42,859 nucleotides of DNA. It comes from Pseudomonadota bacterium. Its GTDB lineage: Bacteria > Pseudomonadota > Gammaproteobacteria > Burkholderiales > SHXO01. The stretch spans positions 1 to 42,859 of the forward strand of contig JAEZCG010000254.1 of assembly GCA_023430065.1 (NCBI GenBank), written 5' to 3'. Each line of letters opens with the position of its first letter. The first letter of the stretch is position 1. Below, piece after piece: positions 18,702 through 33,217 of the stretch. Position numbers and translations under genes: made by a program. Below the pieces are notes generated by a model, which was not told where the DNA came from, did not search any database, and saw only the letters and a list, made by a program, of their open reading frames with translations.

Positions 18702-19316
18702 ATGTCGTCCGTCGATTCGCAGGCCGCATCCTCCACCGCTCCGACGCCGGAGAACGTGTTTCTCGTCGGCATGATGGGCGCTGGCAAGACGTCGGTCGGC
18801 AAGATGCTCGCCCGTGACCTCGGCAAAGTGTTCTTCGATTCCGATCACGTGATCGAGGCGCGCACCGGGGTGAAGATCCCGGTGATTTTCGAACTCGAAG
18901 GCGAAGCGGGCTTCCGCGCGCGCGAGGCGGGCGTAATCGATGAACTCACGGGCATGCATGGGGTGGTGGTGGCCACCGGTGGCGGCGCGGTGTTGAGCGA
19001 GGCCAATCGTCGGGCGCTGCACTCTCGCGGGGTGGTCGTGTACCTGCGCGCATCGGTGCACGAGTTGTGGCATCGGACGCGGCACGACCGCAACCGTCCC
19101 CTGCTACAGACGGCTGATCCCCTCGCGCGCCTGACGCAACTGCATGCCGAGCGTGACGGACTGTACCGGGAGACTGCGCACATCGTCATGGACACCGGGA
19201 GCCAGAGCCTGCGCAGCCTCGTCACCCGTCTGCGCCAGCGCCTGGCTGCAATGGCCGGAGACGGCGCCGTGCCGGACGTCGCAGCGCCGGCGCAGGCTCC
19301 CGAGCAAGGGGCATAG
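18702..19316 (+). CDS. aroK: Shikimate kinase
   Basis: AroK phosphorylates shikimate in the chorismate pathway. The 204-residue protein has the Walker A motif GMMGAGKTS (23-31), FDSDHVIE with the shikimate-binding Asp, the FRAREAGVI region, the GGG loop (ATGGGAV) and the RNRPLL lid motif. A short extra N-terminus and an Ala/Pro-rich C-terminal tail extend the typical length of about 170. It is the first gene after the pil terminator, and aroB begins at the next base after its stop. In relatives aroK-aroB usually follow pilQ, as here. Confidence 0.96.
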   Translation: MSSVDSQAASSTAPTPENVFLVGMMGAGKTSVGKMLARDLGKVFFDSDHVIEARTGVKIPVIFELEGEAGFRAREAGVIDELTGMHGVVVATGGGAVLSEANRRALHSRGVVVYLRASVHELWHRTRHDRNRPLLQTADPLARLTQLHAERDGLYRETAHIVMDTGSQSLRSLVTRLRQRLAAMAGDGAVPDVAAPAQAPEQGA

Positions 19317-20405
19317 ATGCAGACAGTCGACGTGCAGCTTGGTGCGCGAAGCTATCCGATCCACATCGGCGCGGGATTGCTCGAGCGTGCGGACCTGATC
19401 CTCCCGCACCTGCCCCAGAGGCGTGTAGCGGTGGTGACGAACGACGTCGTCGCGCCGCTCTATCTGGAGCGCCTGCGCGATGCCCTCGCGGCGGCGGGCG
19501 TGTCGAGCATCGCCATCACGCTGCCCGATGGGGAGGCCAACAAGAATTGGGACGGCGTGGCGCGCATCCTCGATGCGATGCTGCGCGAGCGCTGCGAGCG
19601 CAAGACGACACTGATCGCGCTCGGCGGAGGCGTGGTGGGGGACATGGCCGGTTTTGCCGCCGCGATCTACCTGCGCGGTGTACCGTTCATCCAGATTCCC
19701 ACCACGCTGCTGGCCCAGGTGGACTCCTCGGTCGGCGGCAAGACCGGTATCAACCACCCGCTCGGCAAGAACATGATCGGTGCCTTCTACCAGCCGAAGC
19801 TGGTGCTGGCCGACACCCAGGTACTGGGTACGCTGCCGCCGAGGGAGTTGTCCGCCGGCATCGCCGAGGTGGTCAAGCACGGGCTCATTCTCGACTCGGC
19901 GTTCTTCGACTGGCTCGAGGCCAACATGCACCGCCTGGTTGCCGGCGACCAGGCCGCGCTCACTCACGCCGTCCGGCGTTCATGCGAGATCAAGTCGGCG
20001 GTGGTGGCGGGCGACGAGCGCGAGACCGCGGCGCGCGCCCTGCTCAACCTGGGCCACACCTTCGGCCATGCCATCGAGGCCGGCCTGTCGTACGGAACCT
20101 GGTTGCATGGCGAGGCGGTCGCCGCCGGCATGGTCCTGGCCGCCCGGTTGTCTCAGCGCATGGGGTTGATTCCGGCGCAGGATGTCGCCCGCATCGTCGC
20201 CCTGCTCGAGCAGGCACGCCTGCCCGTGCGTCAGCCGCCCTTCGGCGCCCGGCGCTACCTGGACCTGATGGGTCTGGACAAGAAGGTCGAGGGCGGCCAG
20301 TTGCGCCTGGTCCTGCTCAAGCGCGTCGGCAAGGCCTTCGTGACATCCGAGTTTCCGGCGGCAGCGCTGCACGAGGTGCTCGAGTCCGAAGCGGCCCATG
20401 CCTGA
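19317..20405 (+). CDS. aroB: 3-dehydroquinate synthase
   Basis: AroB cyclises DAHP to 3-dehydroquinate, the second shikimate-pathway step, using NAD and a divalent metal. The 362-residue product shows the NAD-binding [13 protein letters not shown] block, the [25 protein letters not shown] active-site segment, and metal-site motifs E-V-V-K-H-G and [11 protein letters not shown]. Length is normal. Its ATG directly follows the aroK stop, with AAGGGG upstream, and its end overlaps dgt by eight bases. Confidence 0.97.
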   Translation: MQTVDVQLGARSYPIHIGAGLLERADLILPHLPQRRVAVVTNDVVAPLYLERLRDALAAAGVSSIAITLPDGEANKNWDGVARILDAMLRERCERKTTLIALGGGVVGDMAGFAAAIYLRGVPFIQIPTTLLAQVDSSVGGKTGINHPLGKNMIGAFYQPKLVLADTQVLGTLPPRELSAGIAEVVKHGLILDSAFFDWLEANMHRLVAGDQAALTHAVRRSCEIKSAVVAGDERETAARALLNLGHTFGHAIEAGLSYGTWLHGEAVAAGMVLAARLSQRMGLIPAQDVARIVALLEQARLPVRQPPFGARRYLDLMGLDKKVEGGQLRLVLLKRVGKAFVTSEFPAAALHEVLESEAAHA

Positions 20406-21519
20406 ACTGGCCGCGTACGCGGTCCACGCGGAACGCTCGCGCGGGCGCCGCTGGCCGGAGCCGCCGGCCGGCACGCGCAGCGAGTTCCAGCGCGATCGCG
20501 ACCGGATCGTGCACTCCACGTCCTTCCGGCGTCTGGAATACAAGACCCAGGTCTTCGTCAACCACGAGGGCGATCACTTCCGCACGCGCCTGACCCACAG
20601 CCTCGAGGTCGCGCAGATCGCGCGCTCGATCGCCCGCAGCCTCGGGCTGAACGAGGACCTCGTCGAGGCCATCGCGCTGGCGCACGATCTCGGTCACACC
20701 CCCTTCGGCCACGCCGGCCAGGACGCCCTGCATCAATGCATGCGCGAGCACGGGGGCTTCGAGCACAATCTGCAGTCGCTGCGCGTCGTCGATGAACTCG
20801 AGCAGCGTTATGCGGCGTTCGACGGCTTGAACCTGACGTTCGAGACGCGCGAGGGCATCGTCAAGCACTGCTCGCCCAGGAATGCTCGCACGCTGGGCGA
20901 CGTAGGTGAGCGCTTCCTGACCGGGAGAAGCCCATCGCTCGAGGCGCAGGTCGCCAATCTGGCAGACGAGATCGCCTATAACAACCACGATGTGGACGAC
21001 GGGCTGCGCTCGGGGGTCTTGTCCCTGGAGCAGTTGGATGCCGTCTCCCTGTTCGTCCGCCATCGTAGGATGGTCCACGCGCGTCATCCCGATCTGGACG
21101 GGCGCCGCCTGGTGCACGAGACGGTCCGGCGCATGATCGACACCCTCGTCGCCGACCTCATTCGCTGCAGCGAGGCGAACATCGCGGCGCGTGCGCCCGA
21201 CAGCGTGGAAGCAGTGCGCAGCGGCCCGGTTCTAATCGCGTTCAGCCCCGAGCTCGTTGGGGAGCAGCAGGCCCTCAAGGACTTCCTCAGACGGCACCTG
21301 TACCGGGATTTCCGGGTGAACCGCATGATGGCCAAGGCCAAGCGCATCATCCGTGAGTTGTTTCAGGCATTTAGCGCCGAACCGAACCTGCTCCCGCCGG
21401 AGTTCCAGCAGCGTTACGAGCGCGACGGCATCCGCGCCGTGGCCGATTACATCGCGGGCATGACCGACCGCTATGCAGTGAAGGAATACCGCCGCCTGTT
21501 CAGCATCGGTGAGGACTGA
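20398..21519 (+). CDS. dgt: Deoxyguanosinetriphosphate triphosphohydrolase-like protein
   Basis: An HD-domain dNTP triphosphohydrolase that removes triphosphate from deoxynucleotides, commonly dGTP. The 373-residue protein has the metal ligands His67 (RLTHSLEV), His96-Asp97 ([11 protein letters not shown]) and Asp190 ([14 protein letters not shown]). It is the shorter dGTPase-like subtype, not the 505-residue E. coli form, so substrate preference is uncertain. The start at ATG 20398 lies inside the aroB end. Co-location with aroKB is typical of Beta- and Gammaproteobacteria. Confidence 0.93.
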   Translation: MPELAAYAVHAERSRGRRWPEPPAGTRSEFQRDRDRIVHSTSFRRLEYKTQVFVNHEGDHFRTRLTHSLEVAQIARSIARSLGLNEDLVEAIALAHDLGHTPFGHAGQDALHQCMREHGGFEHNLQSLRVVDELEQRYAAFDGLNLTFETREGIVKHCSPRNARTLGDVGERFLTGRSPSLEAQVANLADEIAYNNHDVDDGLRSGVLSLEQLDAVSLFVRHRRMVHARHPDLDGRRLVHETVRRMIDTLVADLIRCSEANIAARAPDSVEAVRSGPVLIAFSPELVGEQQALKDFLRRHLYRDFRVNRMMAKAKRIIRELFQAFSAEPNLLPPEFQQRYERDGIRAVADYIAGMTDRYAVKEYRRLFSIGED

Positions 21520-21570
21520 GGCGCCCGGCCACCCCGGCAAGCCGGCCGATGCTGCGGCGCGTCCAAGTTA

Positions 21571-21599
21571 TTGAAGCAGGGGGGCGTCGCATGTAGACT
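21571..21599 (+). promoter_or_regulatory. Sigma-70-type promoter for gltBD
   Basis: TTGAAG (21571-21576), a 17-base spacer and TAGACT (21594-21599) make the best-spaced promoter pair I see in the window. The predicted start near 21606 gives a leader of about 133 bases before gltB, in the 219-base dgt-gltB gap. Confidence 0.6.
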
Positions 21600-21619
21600 A
21601 AATCACTTGCGCCTCAACC

Positions 21620-21673
21620 ATGCAGCGGCCCCGGCGGCGTCCAGCCCCCGGGGCCGCAAGCTCTGTACGGTAG
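21620..21673 (+). other. Possible upstream leader peptide in the gltB leader
   Basis: An ATG 14 bases after the predicted transcript start opens 17 codons rich in Arg and Pro (MQRPRRRPAPGAASSVR), ending in TAG. It spans the strong hairpin of the leader. The ribosome site is weak and there is no run of a regulatory amino acid tied to glutamate, so this may be chance. Confidence 0.25.
21625..21657 (+). promoter_or_regulatory. Strong stem-loop in the gltB 5' leader
   Basis: GCGGCCCCGG (21625-21634) and CCGGGGCCGC (21648-21657) form a perfect 10-bp GC stem with a 13-base loop. A T5 run occurs 18 bases further on (21676-21680), too far for a standard terminator. The element could act in attenuation, mRNA stability or simply block ribosome entry at the small ORF. 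Confidence 0.55.
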
Positions 21674-21738
21674 GCTTTTTCAGGTTCTAGCGCTGCGCCG
21701 CGCTCCTTTGCCGCCGCGTCGCAGAGGAGGAAGACATC

Positions 21739-26439
<4,701 letters not shown>

Positions 26440-26534
26440 TCGGACGAGCGAGGGGCATCGCGACACAGTGAATGCGGGCGCTCACATCCGCATCCAATTG
26501 CGCCAGTAACAGGTAGTCATCGGGATTTGCAGCC

Positions 26535-28022
26535 ATGGGAAAGGTCACCGGATTTCTCGAGTATCAGCGCCTGCAGGAAGCGGCGGAGCCGACTCAGCAG
26601 CGTGTGAAGCATTACCGCGAGTTCGTCCTGCATCTGAAGGACGAGGAGGCGGGCGTGCAGGGCGCGCGCTGCATGGATTGCGGCATTCCCTTCTGCATGA
26701 ACGGATGCCCGGTGAACAACATCATTCCCGACTGGAACGACCTGGTCTACAAGCAGGACTGGCGGCGAGCGCTCGACACGCTGCACCAGACCAACAACTT
26801 CCCCGAGTTCACCGGCCGCATCTGTCCCGCGCCGTGCGAGGAGGCGTGCACGCTGAACATCAACAGCGATCCGGTCGGCATCAAGTCGATCGAACACGCG
26901 ATCATCGACAAGGGCTGGGAGATGGGCTGGGTCACGCCGCTGCCCGCTGCGCGCAGGAGCGGAAAGCGGGTGGCGGTCGTCGGGTCGGGTCCTGCAGGAC
27001 TTGCCTGTGCGCAGCAACTCGCCCGCGCCGGACACGACGTGGTCGTGTTCGAGAAGAACGACCGTCTCGGAGGGCTGCTGCGTTACGGGATTCCCGACTT
27101 CAAGATGGAGAAGTGGCTGATCGACCGGCGCGTCGAGCAGATGCAGGCCGAGGGCGTGCAGTTCCGCACGCGCACGCGGGTAGGCAGTGCGTCCGCCGTG
27201 GCCGGCGTGGGCAGCGATGCAGCCGAGCACGTCGCCGTCGACCAGCTGGTGCAGGAGTTCGACGCCGTGGTGGTCGCGGGCGGATCGGAACAGCCGCGCG
27301 ACCTTCCCATTCCCGGCCGTGAACTGGACGGCATCTACTTCGCCATGGAGTTCCTGCCGCTGCAGAACCGGCGTGTGGCGGGCGATCCGAATGTGCGCGA
27401 GCTGTGGGCCAAGGACAAAGACGTCGTCGTCATCGGCGGTGGCGATACCGGCTCCGACTGCGTCGGCACGTCCAATCGCCATGGAGCGAAGTCCGTCACC
27501 CAGTTCGAACTGCTGCCCATGCCGCCGCAGATCGAGCACGGCAATCCGGTGTGGCCCTACTGGCCGGCGAAGCTTCGCACCTCGTCCTCGCACGAAGAGG
27601 GTGCGAAGCGCGATTGGGCGGTGACGACCAAGCGCTTCGAAGGCGAGAACGGCCGGGTCACCACGCTGGTGGCGGCGCGCGTGGAATGGAGGAAGGACGC
27701 GGCGACGGGTCAGATGAAGATGGCCGAGGTCGAGGGTTCCGAGTTCAGGCTCCCGGCGGATCTCGTGCTGCTCGCGATGGGCTTCGTCAATCCGGTGCAT
27801 CAGGGCCTGCTCGACGAGATCGGCGTCGCCTACGACCCACGTGGCAATGTCGCCGCTGCGACCGAAGGAGCCGGGTCGTACGGGACGTCGGTGGACAAGG
27901 TCTTTGCCGCCGGCGACATGCGCCGCGGCCAGTCGCTGGTGGTGTGGGCGATCCGCGAGGGCCGGCAGTGTGCCCGTGCAGTGGACGAGTTTCTGATGGG
28001 ATCGTCGACGCTGCCGCGTTGA
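26535..28022 (+). CDS. gltD: Glutamate synthase (NADPH) small subunit
   Basis: GltD takes electrons from NADPH through FAD and 4Fe-4S centres to GltB. The 495-residue protein has the N-terminal cysteine clusters [14 protein letters not shown] and CPAPCEEAC, an FAD-binding [10 protein letters not shown] motif (about 155-164) and an NADPH-binding [10 protein letters not shown] motif (about 300-309). Start ATG 26535 fits the family opening [12 protein letters not shown]. The 95-base gap after gltB holds only a small ATGCGG/CCGCAT inverted repeat and no clear promoter, so the pair is probably one transcript. Confidence 0.97.
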   Translation: MGKVTGFLEYQRLQEAAEPTQQRVKHYREFVLHLKDEEAGVQGARCMDCGIPFCMNGCPVNNIIPDWNDLVYKQDWRRALDTLHQTNNFPEFTGRICPAPCEEACTLNINSDPVGIKSIEHAIIDKGWEMGWVTPLPAARRSGKRVAVVGSGPAGLACAQQLARAGHDVVVFEKNDRLGGLLRYGIPDFKMEKWLIDRRVEQMQAEGVQFRTRTRVGSASAVAGVGSDAAEHVAVDQLVQEFDAVVVAGGSEQPRDLPIPGRELDGIYFAMEFLPLQNRRVAGDPNVRELWAKDKDVVVIGGGDTGSDCVGTSNRHGAKSVTQFELLPMPPQIEHGNPVWPYWPAKLRTSSSHEEGAKRDWAVTTKRFEGENGRVTTLVAARVEWRKDAATGQMKMAEVEGSEFRLPADLVLLAMGFVNPVHQGLLDEIGVAYDPRGNVAAATEGAGSYGTSVDKVFAAGDMRRGQSLVVWAIREGRQCARAVDEFLMGSSTLPR

Positions 28023-28041
28023 CCTGGACGCGCGCGCAGAG

Positions 28042-29109
28042 ATGTCCCGACCCAAGAACGACACCTTTCTGCGTGCCCTGCTGCGCGAGCCGACGCCGTA
28101 TACGCCGATCTGGATCATGCGCCAGGCCGGGCGCTACCTGCCGGAATACAACCAGACACGCGCGCGCGCGGGCAGCTTCCTCGAGCTGTGCAAGAGCCCG
28201 GATTTCGCCACCGAGGTGACGCTGCAGCCGCTCGCACGCTTTCCGCTCGATGCAGCGATTCTGTTCTCCGACATCCTCACCATTCCCGATGCCATGGGGC
28301 TGGGTCTGTACTTCGCGGAGGGCGAGGGCCCGCGTTTCGAGCGGCCGCTGCGAGAGGAATGGGAGATTCGCGATCTCACGGTTCCCGATCCCTCGTCTCA
28401 TCTGCGTTACGTGCTCGATGCCGTCGGCCAGATCCGGCGTGCGCTGGATGGCGAGGTTCCCCTGATCGGGTTTGCCGGCAGTCCCTTCACCCTCGCGTGC
28501 TACATGGTCGAGGGTCGCGGCAAGACCGAGTTCAGCCAGATCAAGCGCATGCTGTACGCGCGCCCGGACCTCCTGCACCGGATCCTGGACGTGAACGCCA
28601 AATCGGTGATCGCGTATCTGAATGCGCAGATCGAGGCCGGGGCGCAGGCGGTGATGGTGTTCGACACATGGGGCGGCATGCTCTCGCACGCGGCCTACCG
28701 CGAGTTCTCGCTCTCCTACATGCGCCAGATCATGGATGGCCTGGCGCGGACCCGGGACGGAGAGGTGGTGCCACGGATCGTCTTCACCAAGGGCGGCGGC
28801 CTGTGGCTGGAGGCGATGGCGGACATCGGTGCCGATGCGCTCGGGCTCGACTGGACCGTCGATCTCGGCGACGCGCGCCGGCGCGTCGGAGCGCGCGTGG
28901 CGCTGCAGGGCAATCTCGATCCCTCGGTTCTATTCGCGCCGCCCGAGGTGGTGCGCGCGGAAGCGGGCAAGGTCCTGCAGTCCTACGGCAAGGGGTCGGG
29001 GCACGTATTCAATCTCGGGCATGGTGTGTCGCAGTTCACCCTCCCCGAGCACGTCGGCGCGCTGGTGGACGCCGTGCACGAGCTGAGTCGGCCGCTGCAC
29101 GCGGCGTGA
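28042..29109 (+). CDS. hemE: Uroporphyrinogen decarboxylase
   Basis: HemE decarboxylates the four acetate side chains of uroporphyrinogen III to give coproporphyrinogen III. The 355-residue TIM-barrel protein shows [15 protein letters not shown] (22-36), the catalytic Asp77 in [24 protein letters not shown] and the late GNLDP motif. It starts 19 bases after gltD. This is the third tetrapyrrole gene in the window, but it is not in an operon with hemL or hemB. In related genomes it commonly precedes priA. Confidence 0.97.
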   Translation: MSRPKNDTFLRALLREPTPYTPIWIMRQAGRYLPEYNQTRARAGSFLELCKSPDFATEVTLQPLARFPLDAAILFSDILTIPDAMGLGLYFAEGEGPRFERPLREEWEIRDLTVPDPSSHLRYVLDAVGQIRRALDGEVPLIGFAGSPFTLACYMVEGRGKTEFSQIKRMLYARPDLLHRILDVNAKSVIAYLNAQIEAGAQAVMVFDTWGGMLSHAAYREFSLSYMRQIMDGLARTRDGEVVPRIVFTKGGGLWLEAMADIGADALGLDWTVDLGDARRRVGARVALQGNLDPSVLFAPPEVVRAEAGKVLQSYGKGSGHVFNLGHGVSQFTLPEHVGALVDAVHELSRPLHAA

Positions 29110-29201
29110 GCGCACACGCGCATCCTGCACAGGGGGCGGCCGTGGTGGACGTTGCGCGCCGCGACGAAAGCCAGCTCGACGTCGCGGGACAAGCGCGGGA
29201 C

Positions 29202-31394
29202 ATGGCGATCGTGCGTGTCGCGCTCGACGTCCCCCTGCCGACACTGTTCGATTACCTGCTCACCCCGGCTGCACGATCGTGCCCGGGCCCGCTCGTCGGT
29301 CGGCGCGTGCGCGTGCCCTTCGGCCGCGGCAGCCGCATCGGCGTCATTCTCGAAGTGGCGGCGCAATCGCTCCTGCCGGCGGAGCGGCTCAAGCGGGTCC
29401 TGGAGATGTTCCGGGACGAGCCCGCGCTGGATGCCGACATCGTCGATCTGCTGCGATTCGCGACGCGCTACTACCACCATCCTATCGGCGGTGCGGTATT
29501 CACCGCTCTTCCGCAGCGCCTGCGCGACGGCGGGCGCCCATCGCCGGAGAGGACCGAAGCGCTGCGCCTGACGCCGTCGGGCCGCGCACACGCCGATGCC
29601 GCGATCCCGCGGCAGGCGGTGCTGCAGCGGCGTCTGCTGGACCTGCTTGCGGATCGCTCGACGGTCACCCTCGACGAACTCCAGCGCGCCGGCGCCAGTG
29701 CACGCCGCATCCTGCGCGCATGGGAGCATCGCGGCTGGATCGAGGCGTGCCCGAAGCAGCCATCGGTCGCCGCATCGGTCGCGGGGCGGGCACGCGACGC
29801 TGTGCCGACGCTCACGTCTGCCCAGTCGCGTGCGGTGGAGGCCGTCCTTGCCGTGCACGCCCAGTACGCACCGTTCCTGCTGCGCGGCGTGACCGGCAGC
29901 GGCAAGACCGAGGTCTACCTGCATCTGGCAGCGGCCTGCCTGGCATCGGGCCGCCAGACGCTCGTGCTGGTGCCCGAAATCGGACTGACGCCTCAACTGT
30001 TGCAGCGCTTCGAGGCACGCTTCCCGGCAGCCGAGCTGATCGTGCTGCATAGCGACCTGTCCGACGGGCAGCGCCTGCAGCGCTGGCAGGCGGCCCAGGC
30101 GGGGCGCGCGTGCGTGGTGATCGGCACGCGACTGGCCGTGTTCACCCCCCTGCCAGGACTCGGTCTGATCGTCGTCGACGAAGAGCACGACACCTCCTAC
30201 AAGCAGCAGGAGGGCCTGCGCTACTCGGCGCGCGATCTCGCTCTCCTGCGCGGCAAGATGCGCAGGGTGCCGGTACTGCTCGGATCGGCGACGCCTTCGC
30301 TCGAGTCGTATGCGAACGTCCAGGCGGGCCGGTATCGCCTGATCGAATTACCCGAGCGCGCCGACGCGCGGCCGCCGCACATCCGCTGCGTCGACACCCG
30401 CCGCATGCCGTTGCGGCACGGGCTGTCCGTGCCGCTGCTGGAAGCGGTGCGCGAACGGGTGGGGCGCGGCGAGCAGAGCCTGGTGTTCGTGAACCGGCGG
30501 GGATTCGCGCCGGCGCTCGTATGCGTCGCCTGCGGCTGGACCTGCCCCTGCACGCGTTGCGCCGCGCGCCTGGTCGTTCACCTCGAGGCGCAGCAACTGC
30601 GCTGCCACTACTGCGGTCACGTGCAGCCGATCGTGCGTGCGTGTCCGGATTGCGGCAACCAGGATCTGCTGCCTGCCGGTCATGGGACGCAGCGGGTCGA
30701 GCAGGCAGTGAAGGAGGCGCTGCCGCATGCGCGTGTGCTGCGCGTGGACCGCGACACCACGCGCGGCCGCGGCGCCTTCTCCGCGATGCACGCCCGGGTC
30801 CGCGATCATCAGATCGACGTCCTGGTCGGCACGCAGATGCTGGCCAAGGGTCACGATTTCCCGCGGCTCACCCTGGTCGGCGTGATCAACGCCGACAGCA
30901 GCCTGTACAGCAGCGACTTCCGCGCCTCGGAGCGACTGTACGCCCTGTTGACCCAGGTCGCGGGGCGCGCAGGGCGGGCCGACCTGCCCGGCGAGGTGCT
31001 CATCCAGACGTCGTTCCCGGATCATCCCCTGTACGCACATGTCTGTCGTCAGGATTACCACGCGTTCGCGGAGGAAGCCCTGCAGGAGCGGCGCGACATG
31101 CGCTTTCCGCCGTTTGCGCACCAGGCCCTGCTGCGCGCCGAGGCGGCGCGCCGGGATGCGGTGGAAGCGTATCTGCGGCGGGCGGCGGCACAGGGCGCGG
31201 CGCTCGGCCATGCGGTGGAGATCTTCGATCCGGTCGCACCGCCGATCGCGCGCCTGGCGGGACGCGAGCGCGCCCAGTTGCTCGTGCAGGCCGGATCGCG
31301 CACCGCGCTGCAACGCTTTCTCGATGTGTGGGTACCGGGGTTGCCTGATCGCTCCGTGCGCTGGTCGCTGGACGTCGATCCGCTCGAGTACTGA
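29202..31394 (+). CDS. priA: Primosomal protein N' (replication restart helicase PriA)
   Basis: PriA recognises stalled forks and reloads the replisome. Counted from ATG 29202 the protein is 730 residues, close to E. coli PriA. It has a 3'-DNA-binding domain (about 1-105), a winged helix, Walker A GVTGSGKT (229-236), the DEEH box (326-329), and eight zinc-binding cysteines (441, 444, 450, 453, 468, 471, 481, 484) within helicase lobe 2. Conservation begins at MAIVRVALDVPLP. A GTG at 29142 preceded by AGGGGG would add 20 residues and shorten the 92-base gap after hemE, so the start is uncertain. Confidence 0.95.
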   Translation: MAIVRVALDVPLPTLFDYLLTPAARSCPGPLVGRRVRVPFGRGSRIGVILEVAAQSLLPAERLKRVLEMFRDEPALDADIVDLLRFATRYYHHPIGGAVFTALPQRLRDGGRPSPERTEALRLTPSGRAHADAAIPRQAVLQRRLLDLLADRSTVTLDELQRAGASARRILRAWEHRGWIEACPKQPSVAASVAGRARDAVPTLTSAQSRAVEAVLAVHAQYAPFLLRGVTGSGKTEVYLHLAAACLASGRQTLVLVPEIGLTPQLLQRFEARFPAAELIVLHSDLSDGQRLQRWQAAQAGRACVVIGTRLAVFTPLPGLGLIVVDEEHDTSYKQQEGLRYSARDLALLRGKMRRVPVLLGSATPSLESYANVQAGRYRLIELPERADARPPHIRCVDTRRMPLRHGLSVPLLEAVRERVGRGEQSLVFVNRRGFAPALVCVACGWTCPCTRCAARLVVHLEAQQLRCHYCGHVQPIVRACPDCGNQDLLPAGHGTQRVEQAVKEALPHARVLRVDRDTTRGRGAFSAMHARVRDHQIDVLVGTQMLAKGHDFPRLTLVGVINADSSLYSSDFRASERLYALLTQVAGRAGRADLPGEVLIQTSFPDHPLYAHVCRQDYHAFAEEALQERRDMRFPPFAHQALLRAEAARRDAVEAYLRRAAAQGAALGHAVEIFDPVAPPIARLAGRERAQLLVQAGSRTALQRFLDVWVPGLPDRSVRWSLDVDPLEY

Positions 31395-31426
31395 GGCGAT
31401 GCCCGCCCCCGGGCGAAGCAAGGCTT

Positions 31427-31432
31427 TATAAT
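31427..31432 (+). promoter_or_regulatory. Candidate -10 element for argS
   Basis: A perfect TATAAT ends 22 bases before the argS ATG. No good -35 is found 16-18 bases upstream, where a GC-rich GCCCG/CGGGC repeat (31401-31413) lies. The implied leader is about 16 bases with no Shine-Dalgarno sequence. Confidence 0.45.
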
Positions 31433-31454
31433 TCATCATTTTCCGACGCAGCGC

Positions 31455-33200
31455 ATGGCCTCTCTCTCCGGGCAGGATCTCAAGTCGCATCTCACGTCCT
31501 TGTTTGCGCAGGCGCTCGAACAGGTGGCGCCCGGTCAAGCCGGGGCAACCTTTGCGCTGGAGCGGCCCAAGGCCGTGGAGCACGGGGACTTCGCCTGCAA
31601 CCTGGCACTTCAGCTTGCCAAGCCGCTCAAGCGCAATCCGCGTGAACTCGCGCAGGCACTGGTCGCCGCGCTGCCCGCATCGCCGGTCATCGAGCGCGCC
31701 GAGATCGCCGGCGCAGGCTTCGTGAATGTCTTCGTCACCGCGACCGCGAAACGTACCGCACTGGCCGACGTGCTCGCGCGCAAGCAGGATTACGGTCGCA
31801 TCGGGCACGGGCAGGGTGCGCGCGTGCAGGTCGAGTTCGTCTCGGCCAATCCCACCGGTCCCCTGCATGTGGGCCATGGCCGCGGCGCCGCCTACGGGGC
31901 CAGCCTGGCAAACCTGCTCGACTTCGCAGGCTTCGCCGTGGAGCGCGAGTTCTACGTCAACGATGCCGGCCGGCAGATGGACATCCTCGCGCTGTCCACG
32001 TGGCTGCGCTATCTGGAGATGCAGGGCGTGGTCGTCGCGTTCCCGCCGAACGCATACCAGGGCGACTACGTCCGGGAGATGGCCGCGGGTGTCGCTGCCG
32101 CCCACGGCACGCGTTACGTTCGCAGCGCGGAGGCGGTCCTGGACGGGTTGCCGGACGTGGAGGAGGACGCCGAAGGGCATCTGGACGCCCTCATCGAGAA
32201 TGCCAAGCGGGCACTGGGGGAGGACTACGCGTACGTGCACCAGTACGCTCTGACCGAGCAGTTGGGCGACTGCCGCAACGACCTTCAGGAGTTCGGGGTG
32301 CGCTTCGACCACTGGTTTTCCGAGCGGTCTCTGTACGAATCCGGGCATGTCGCGCGTGCCCTGGACATGCTCGAGCGGGCGGGCCATCTGTACACGCAGG
32401 ACGGCGCGCGCTGGTTCCGCTCGACCGCGTTCGGCGACGAGAAGGATCGCGTGGTCCAGCGAGAGAACGGGCAGTACACCTACTTCGCGTCGGACATCGC
32501 CTATCACCTGAACAAGTTCGAGCGCGGGTTCGCGCGCGTCATCGACGTGTGGGGTGCCGACCACCATGGGTACATCCCGCGGGTCAGAGGCGCGCTGCAG
32601 GCTCTGGGAGTGGACGCGCAGCGTCTGACCGTGGCTCTGGTGCAGTTCGCCGTGCTCTACCGTGACGGCAAGAAGGCGTCGATGTCGACGCGGTCGGGAG
32701 AATTCGTCACCCTGCGCGAACTGCGGGAGGAAGTCGGCAACGATGCCGCGCGCTTCTTCTACGTCCTGCGCAAGAGCGACCAGCACCTGGATTTCGATCT
32801 CGATCTGGCGAAGTCGCAGAGCAACGAGAATCCGGTGTATTACATCCAGTACGCGCACGCGCGCATCTGCAGCGTGCTCGAGGAATGGGGCGGGATCGCC
32901 GCCGACCTCGAGACCGTGCCGCTCTCGCTGCTGGACAGCCCTGCCGAGCTGGCGCTCCTGCGTCAGCTGATGGAGTTCCCCCAGGTCGTCGAGGACGCGG
33001 CGCGCGATCTGGCGCCGCATGCCGTGGCCTTCTATCTCAAGGACCTCGCTGGGGCGTTCCACAGTTACTACAACGGCGTGCGCTTCCTGGTCGAGGAGGA
33101 GCCTGTGCGCCACGCCCGCCTCGCGCTCGTGTTGGGCGTCCGGCACGTGCTGCGCAATGGTCTCGGCATGCTCGGCGTGAGCGCGCCGGAGAAGATGTAA
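31455..33200 (+). CDS. argS: Arginyl-tRNA synthetase
   Basis: ArgS charges tRNA-Arg. The 581-residue class I enzyme has the N-terminal Add-1 domain (about 1-95), the HIGH motif as HVGH (138-141, in ANPTGPLHVGHG), a degenerate KMSKS-like segment KKASMSTR (406-413) as is usual for this enzyme, and a C-terminal DALR anticodon-binding domain with many conserved aromatic and basic residues. ATG 31455 is the first start after the upstream TATAAT. It lies 17 bases before the SPOR-domain gene. Confidence 0.97.
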   Translation: MASLSGQDLKSHLTSLFAQALEQVAPGQAGATFALERPKAVEHGDFACNLALQLAKPLKRNPRELAQALVAALPASPVIERAEIAGAGFVNVFVTATAKRTALADVLARKQDYGRIGHGQGARVQVEFVSANPTGPLHVGHGRGAAYGASLANLLDFAGFAVEREFYVNDAGRQMDILALSTWLRYLEMQGVVVAFPPNAYQGDYVREMAAGVAAAHGTRYVRSAEAVLDGLPDVEEDAEGHLDALIENAKRALGEDYAYVHQYALTEQLGDCRNDLQEFGVRFDHWFSERSLYESGHVARALDMLERAGHLYTQDGARWFRSTAFGDEKDRVVQRENGQYTYFASDIAYHLNKFERGFARVIDVWGADHHGYIPRVRGALQALGVDAQRLTVALVQFAVLYRDGKKASMSTRSGEFVTLRELREEVGNDAARFFYVLRKSDQHLDFDLDLAKSQSNENPVYYIQYAHARICSVLEEWGGIAADLETVPLSLLDSPAELALLRQLMEFPQVVEDAARDLAPHAVAFYLKDLAGAFHSYYNGVRFLVEEEPVRHARLALVLGVRHVLRNGLGMLGVSAPEKM

Positions 33201-33217
33201 CCGGACCGGCGGCGAAG

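Noticed and set aside
28188-29201. Possible hemE-priA fusion, because the priA frame is open through most of hemE
   Set aside because: The upstream part is hemE read in another frame; hemE and PriA homology are each complete in their own frames and PriA begins at about 29202.
31401-31413. GCCCG/CGGGC repeat after priA as a terminator
   Set aside because: Only five pairs with a 3-base loop and no T-run directly after it.
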